From: Smittium mucronatum
Taxonomy: Eukaryota > Kickxellomycota > Harpellomycetes > Harpellales > Legeriomycetaceae
Direction: 5' to 3'
Assembly (NCBI GenBank): GCA_001953115.1
Contig: LSSL01006321.1
Coordinates: 1 to 58,239, forward strand
Length of the DNA: 58,239 nucleotides
Part shown: positions 51,401 to 58,239 of the stretch, piece after piece
Layout: every line of letters begins with the position of its first letter
How positions within the stretch are numbered: position 1 is the stretch's first letter
Program-made: the position numbers and the translations under genes
Notes under the pieces: generated by a model
Database searches by the model: none
Told to the model about the DNA's origin: nothing
Seen by the model: only the letters and a program-made list of their open reading frames with translations

Positions 51401-54384
51401 TTTTCTTTGGATTCCTCACCAATTCTGGATCCACTTTCCTTTCAATAAAATTTGTATAATTGTGGCAAAAATTCTCTAAAATGCTATGGTTTATTTTATT
51501 TTATTTTTACTGATTATATTCACATATTTCCAAACATTGTGCCCTTAATATCAAAATTAAGGCATTTTTTTTGCAAAAAATAGAAACATAAAATTAATTC
51601 CATTTTACATGCAAATCTAGTGATAAATTTTCCCATTTTTAGAGCAAAAAATGCTATTATATTAGGCTTTAAGATCATATCTTACTTGTTAGTTTATTTT
51701 CCACTATTTAAACTTTTCCGTTTGTTTTAATTTACTGTTCTATTAGTAAAATACCTAGAAAAGTGGGGGTTTTTTTAGTTTTTTTTGTAGTTTAATCATA
51801 ATTTTTTTTCTATTTATATTATTCTCTACTATTAAAAAAATATTGAAAACTCCACACATAGTTTTATTATATATTTAATCAATTAAAATTATTTTTAAAT
51901 ATACTTTCTCTTCATATAAGTTATATAAAAAATCAACCTCATTTTCAATTACAGAATTATATGACCGTGTGGATTCAGTAAACTTTAGACATCTTCGAAA
52001 TTAGCCAAGATAGAAAAAGATATAATATCTAAAGTAACTAACTCAGATATAGCCTTTCATGGAGTTATTTTGTTATTTTTAGTAAAAAATGTTACAATTT
52101 TAATTGGTGGTCTGGTTATAACTACATTTTTTTAATATTTTTACGGGACCAGGGATTTTTATCCTATAAAACCCCTATATTTTGTAACATGTAATATTTA
52201 TATGATTTAGTGACTTGACTGAGTTTAATTTTATTTTAATAAAAAAAATGCCCGAATTTTATTCTCTTATTATCTTTATAAGGAAATATTCAATATTTCC
52301 AAACTTCAGATATCTTTCTGTTATAGAAATCTAAGATTTTTCTTCAGAAATATTTTAATATGATTTTTTAATTCTGAAAGTAAAAATTTAAAAAGATTTT
52401 AATCATATGATAAATATATCGGAAATTTAATTTTTCTTTTCACTTAATTTCATTGTGATGATATTTGTCTTTAATATGGATACGTCTAATATGCACCACT
52501 ATCACATTTTTATTAAGTAATTTTGAATTAATAAGAATAATGACTGTTTTTATAGAGAATATCGATGGCATAAAAATTTAAATCAAGTGTTTTTATCACA
52601 CTCCCCATTAAATTTAATTATTTTTAGTCAAACGAAAAAAAAAAATCATAGTATTTATACATGCTTAACATTTTTATAAAGATTAATCAAAAATTATATT
52701 TAATGGAATTGTATGATGTATATAACATAATTCTTAGAATTTTTTTCTATAATTTTTTAGAAAAAGGTTTTAAACAGACGGGAAAAAAACTAACTTTGAT
52801 AGATAATTAATTATTTTATTCTATTTTATATAGAAATTAAGTTTATATAACGTATGTTCATTTATATTTATATGATATTTGAATTCTCATAACAAAGAAA
52901 AAATTTAATAAAAATCAGTGATTTTACATTATTTATTGAATAGTAAAATTTTTTTATTAAATTAATCGTTAATTGAATAAATACGAAGATAATTTTTCAC
53001 AATTTTCCAAAAAAATACACGAAATCATTACATTTCGCAGAGATTTTCATTTTATCTTTTAAAAAATATAAAAATTACGAATTTTGCACTAAAAAATCAG
53101 CTTATGCATTTTATAAGTTAGCTTATATATTTACCAATTATAAGCATATGATTTACCTTCAATAAATCTATGAAAATAAGAAACTGCATGAATTTATTAT
53201 CAGTAATATTTGAAAATGTGGCTGTTGGGTTATATCATATGATGAGTATGTCTTCAGTTTCCCCTATTTCTCAGTCGGTATAATAATAGCGTAATCCATT
53301 AGGTTTAAAAATAAAATTCTTTTAATTAATTTTACTTATCTTAATATTAAATATTCTAATAATTTTTACTGAAATCCCCTTCTAATAAAATTTTTCGCTA
53401 AAAAGAGCCAATAGGTAAACATAAAATTTTTTTAGGCAAAAACATAAATTAATTCCTAAAATATTTAATTCAAATTGTATAAATAAGCTAAAAAAAACTT
53501 AAAAAATACTATTAATATGCTCAATAAATATGACTTTTAAATTCTTAAATTAACAGCAAACATAAGGAATTTATTCATCACTCATCTCACTTGTATTATT
53601 TATACATAAACTTCAATTTCATAAAAGGAAAAGCAGAGTGTTTCAATTTTTTTATAAAAAAACTTCTTTTAATATAATATTTATATTTCATTAAGTTTTT
53701 TAGATTCAAATAGTTAAGAACGTATTTTATTTCTATTTAAAATATAAAAATGTTAAAAAAGAAAAAATTATTTAAGCAGTTTAGTTGGATTCTTTTGGAA
53801 AAAAATATTTAATTAGTCACAATAATTTGCAATCTTTTTTTATTAATTTGGACATAATTCATGTTTTTGTTAAAAAAAAACGATTTTTATTATCAAAATG
53901 AGCTTTTTTTGATGGGATTCGCAGTATAAAAATACAAGCATTTCACTAGTGCTCTTAGTGAATCTCACAAACAGAATATATAATAAAATTATTGAACTTA
54001 ACTTCAAATATTAACTTCAGGAGTTACGTTTAAACATTTGTAAATTATATAAAACGTTGAAAATTATTGAATTTTATGTCAGGGATTTTAGGTTTGAGAT
54101 AGCCGTGTCCTTCACAAATATACGACGAAATATTAATACTAATCCTAAAATATTAGATTTTTTGTAACATGAGTAATAGTTTTTAATTTGATTATTAAAT
54201 CTTTCCATTGCTTGTTTAGAAATTTTTAAAAATAAATTTACCCTCTCAAATTAATTTTCATTTTTATTTAAATAATTTTTTTAACTATTTTAAGATCTAT
54301 AATATTCTCCCTTTTTTGTGCCCACTGATTTAATAAAAGATTTTTTGTGACATCGAGCATAAATTTTAGGTTTCAGGGATGAAT
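39449..54384. other. 15-kb extremely AT-rich gene desert
   Basis: No open frame longer than about 75 codons, and none with recognisable motifs. Frames at 43,135-43,338, 43,593-43,811, 49,514-49,717 and 51,115-51,348 are Lys/Asn/Ile/Phe-rich and unsupported. Small items are (TA)n at 49,566-49,584 and about 50,183-50,198, a near-tandem 28-bp duplication TTAATCGTG.AAATTTTTTAT at about 46,381-46,440, and a short island of normal composition at 47,425-47,490 that I cannot identify. Confidence 0.6.
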
Positions 54385-55982
54385 TTTTAATTCAAATTCG
54401 CCTATAGAAAATTTCTTTTGCTGTTCTTCTTAACCTAACATTTATCATAATGCCCAAATTTTCTAATTATAATTTTATTCATTGGCCAATTTTCTTAATA
54501 TTATTTTTTCACATTTGGCAATTTTCAAATTAAAATTTATCAAATCGTTCTCATTTACTTAATTTAGGTTATGTATACTGTATCTTCACACTTTATATTT
54601 ATTTTACTATTTTTTATGCTACTAATAAAAAAAAATCAGGATAATAAATTCAAAAAATTATATTTAACAATATAAGTAATTAAAAAAAAAATTCTCGAAT
54701 TTTTTTCCCTTGAGTTCTTCAGGGACCAATTTCACATTGACTATAAATTTTTTTAGTAAACTCTACAAAAAAATCTCCAACTCTGGTGAAAATAACAAGG
54801 AAGAAAGAAAAATGAATGCTGAAAATTTATAAGAACAATATAAATCTCTTATAGAAGAATTTTTACATAAAATTTATTTAAAATTAAGTAAAACTAGTTT
54901 GGTTATTTTATTATCGAATCATTTTTAAGTATAGCCTAGTAAGAAACTATTTTTAATCTAAATTTAATTTTGATTAAACATTAGCGCAACTTTTTACATC
55001 ATTCGGGATAGAATTCTTTTTTTTTCTATAATCATTTTGGGATTATTAATATTATCCCCTTTGTGGCTACAATAGTTAAAATACTAAAAATGCAGAATTT
55101 TTAAAGTATTATAGAATTAAAGTGTAAAATATAACAAAAATTTATATGAAATAGGTAAAAATATTTAATAAATCTTATCTGAAATCTGACGCTTTTGAAT
55201 ATAAATTTATGAAACTTAAATAAAAAAATACAAATATCATACCCAGATGCGAATTGTATTTATTATTTATATCCAGCTAGATATATAGATATAATATATT
55301 TTTTATAAATTTATTTCAATTTAGATATATATCCAATTATTCACCCCTTCTCGTAGGGATTTAATTAATCAAGATTATATTATGAGACTTTTATTTGGAT
55401 TATAAAAAATAAAATGTGTAAGTTTCAGAACATCTGCGGTTCAATAATTAAAGATACATCGTTAGTTATGGTGAATACATTTATTTTCAACCCTAGTTTA
55501 AAAAGGATTTGTTAATGTTGAAAATATCAAAAACAGTGCACCATCAACCTATATGTATTCCTATTTAGCTGTTTTTTATACAAAATTCAAATCGATAAAT
55601 TTTTATATTTCTAACAAATTTTATGGTCAGTATAAAATTGGTCCCTGAAGAACTCAAGGGAAAAAAATTCGAGAATTTTTTTTTTTGATTGCATACATTG
55701 TTAAATATAATTTTTTGAATTTATTATCCTGATTTTTTTTTATTAGTAGCATAAAAAATAGTAAAATAAATATAAAGTGTGAAGATACAGTATACATAAC
55801 CTAAATTGGGTAAATGAGAACGATTTGATAAATTTTAATTTGAAAATTGCCAAATGTGAAAAAATAATATTAAGAAAATTGGCCAATGAATAAAATTATA
55901 ATTAGAAAATTTGGGCATTATGATAAATGTTAGGTTAGGAAGAACAGCAAAAGAAATTTTCTACATGCGAATTTGAATTAAA
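54385..55982. repeat. Long inverted repeat 1 (arms ~367 bp, spacer ~864 bp)
   Basis: Left arm 54,385-54,750 is the reverse complement of right arm 55,615-55,982 with about 95% identity by eye. Shared strings include AACAGTATACATAACC-type and ACCAATTTTA, the long GGATAATAAATTC/GAATTTATTATCC block, TGAGAACGATTTGATAAATT, and GGGCATTATGATAAATGTTA. The spacer is AT-rich without a gene. No obvious target duplication flanks the arms. It could be a fold-back element, a DIRS-like or Crypton-like remnant, or an inverted duplication. Confidence 0.85.
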
Positions 55983-56238
55983 CATAGGACAATTTAAAAA
56001 ACGATCATTTTTTATAAAATATTTGCAAAAGTGATCAAATCATCAAAATATTTCCATTTATAGTCTAAAAATTAATTTTTTTTTTAGTCAAATAAAGGGA
56101 TCAAATAAACTCTCAAAAAAAATGCTATTTTTTATAATCCATTCAATCATTAATCCGGTATTTCTCTAATAGGATAGGCTAGTTTCAATTTTAGTTTTTT
56201 ACGCTATATTTTGACACTTAATTGGGGGGGGGGTAATT

Positions 56239-58239
56239 GCAATTTATAAGGGTTAAATACTAAACACAGCCCAATAATATATCATTAAAAAATTACTATG
56301 TTTATTTCCAAGATACTTTAAAAAAAATCCAAGTCTTTTTTAGAATACATTATGTTAATTGAAAGCTTTTTTTTCCATATGATTTTTTTACATTTTTTTA
56401 AACAATTAATTAAGCAAATTCGGTTTTTTTTCGTGTATTTTAGGTTTATATTAATCAAATGAAACTGAGTGTAGAATATAGCAGAAATACTAGAGTTTAG
56501 TAGGTCTCAAAAATATTTTGGGAAGAAATTAGATTTTATTAAAACGATTTGTTAGAGAAAAACAGTATCTGAACACAAAAGAAGCGTATCAAGAATAAAA
56601 GTTTCTAAATTGAGAGATAAAGATGAAGGTTTATTTAAATAAAATTATATTCTTCTTATAAAATTTAAGGGCTTGACAGCTTAGGAATGATCTCTTTGGT
56701 ATCTGACATATTTATCTTATAGGAAATTAAGCTATTGCTACTTTATTTGCCCCTAGCTCTAATAGATTAAATTGATATTTCATTAAACGAGAAAGATTTT
56801 AATTTTTATTTGATAACATATCGTTGAATATTTAGATATTTAGAGTAAATCATACCTAGCTTTTGCCTATATCCCATAAATTTTATCCTTTATGTTTGAA
56901 TCTATTTCAGATAATTTGCTATGCTATCTTATAATAATTTATTATCTTGTATAAAATAATTTTTTACAAACTATGTAAATAGATCGTTTTTTGATTAAAA
57001 AGTTTTTTTTCTAGAAAATACTATAATACAGTATTTTATAAGGGGAGAAAATTTTATTCAATCATAAAGTATAAATAATCAATAAAAAAATCCAAATAAA
57101 CCTCTTTCCGATATTTTTCAATTAATAATTATAGGATATAAAGCAAAATTATATTATAATATTATAATGTAGAGGTTTCAAAAGATAAATAGCACAATAA
57201 ATTAAATTTAATGAATTCTAAATAACTATAATTTTTTTTTATTTGATATTAATCATAGATATGAATTTCCTTTGAAGATTTTAATTGCCTTGTCCTATTG
57301 AAATTTTAACAATCTTTTTTTTTATATTAATGTATTTATTTAAATCATGCTCTTACTTTATTATAAAGAGTCGTGTTTTAAATGGTTTTGTGACCCAATA
57401 AAACCTCTAAAGTGGGGTTTTCTATTACTTTTCTAAATATAATAGGGTAAATGATTGTCTCTTTTCATTATAAGACTAAAAAGATATTTAAATGAATCTT
57501 TGATATCAAAAAGTTTTTATCATGATATTTTTCTGGACAAAAATGACATGAAAAATGAAATAGTAACTGCTTAAAGTAAACTATACTATGAATTGCAAAC
57601 ACGATTCCAACAATAATAAATATATTATCAATTGACGAAAAATAAATATAGCTACGTTTCTGAAATTTTCTGAATCTATTTGAGATATTATTTATTAAAA
57701 TTTTTTATTTATAAATATCAATCAAAATTTTAATCACCCATTTTAAAGATAGATATTTTGAAATATCATCAGTATTAATGATAATATTTATAATATTTTA
57801 AGTTAGTAGTTCGAAAAAAACTAATTTATGAAAAAAATTCTCAAAATAGGATGTTTTATCACAAAATTTTTTAATAAGTATGTATATAAATATCTTTAAT
57901 TTGGCTAATGAATTCCGGTTTAGATTTTTTTGATTACAAAATAACCTCAATATCATATTCTCAGAGATATTTAGGAAAAAGGGTATTAAAAGCTAAAAAA
58001 TTTCTACGCTCAGTTTCATTTGATTAATATAAACCTAAAATACACGAAAAAAAACCGAATTTGCTTAATTAATTGTTTAAAAAAATGTAAAAAAATCATA
58101 TGGAAAAAAAAGCTTTCAATTAACATAATGTATTCTAAAAAAGACTTGGATTTTTTTTAAATTATCTTGGAAATAAACATAGTAATTTTTTAATGGTATA
58201 TTATTGGGTTGTGTTTAGTATTTAACCCTTATAAATTGC
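56239..58239. repeat. Long inverted repeat 2 ending exactly at the window edge (arms ~238 bp)
   Basis: Left arm 56,239-56,476 (GCAATTTATAAGGGTTAAAT ..) is the reverse complement of 58,003-58,239 (.. TATTTAACCCTTATAAATTGC), with only a handful of mismatches. The arm may continue beyond the window. A run of ten G stands 5 bases outside the left arm (56,224-56,233). The spacer (56,477-58,002) has no recognisable gene. Confidence 0.9.

Noticed and set aside
1..58239. CRISPR arrays, operons or bacterial defence systems
   Set aside because: No regular spacer-repeat arrays or clustered same-strand genes. Introns, LINE, DIRS and the TOK channel mark a eukaryotic nuclear genome.

Overview
The window looks like a low-gene-density stretch of nuclear DNA from a very A+T-rich fungus. 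The evidence is a spliced gene for an eight-transmembrane, two-pore TOK-type potassium channel, a family known from fungi. Both gene models use short introns (33-140 nt class, GT-AG, one GC-AG). The mobile elements are eukaryotic: LINE, piggyBac, DIRS-type tyrosine-recombinase retroelements and TTAA-flanked MITEs. An early-diverging lineage such as Harpellales/Smittium-like gut fungi would fit the base composition and the Asn/Ser/Lys/Ile-rich proteins, but that is a guess.

Layout. 1-785: 3' part of a decayed LINE reverse transcriptase (minus), cut by the window edge. 1351-9040: a four-exon minus-strand gene for a predicted 2448-residue protein with a long disordered Ser/Asn-rich N-terminus. 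Its C-terminal domain resembles pogo/Tigger/Jerky (DDE_1) transposases, but all three catalytic Asp positions are changed, so it looks domesticated. 11.17-12.86 kb: dead piggyBac transposase (plus). 18.49-22.84 kb: a DIRS-like element (minus) with inverted terminal repeats, an internal complementary region, and broken gag, RT/RNase H and tyrosine recombinase. It is bracketed by 162-165-bp TTAA-flanked MITEs. A separate ~550-bp repeat occurs three times (15.4, 23.4, 29.2 kb). 25,678-28,018: the TOK channel (minus, eight exons proposed, 585 residues). 31.6-32.0 kb: a weak candidate for a two-exon small gene. 34.4-38.0 kb: a second, much more decayed DIRS/Ngaro-like element (plus). 38.6-39.45 kb: a patch of higher G+C with perfect hairpins and an 88-codon open frame. 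39.5-54.4 kb: an AT-rich gene desert. 54.4-58.24 kb: two separate long inverted repeats, the second ending exactly at the last base of the window.

The two probable host genes (pogo-derived protein and TOK channel) are not obviously linked in function. The rest is a graveyard of mobile elements. The most interesting object is the pogo-derived protein. CENP-B-like proteins of the same transposase superfamily in fission yeast bind retrotransposons and centromeric repeats, so a DNA-binding role is a reasonable but untested inference. All gene models, splice sites and family calls were made by eye from the sequence; no alignment or database search was run.
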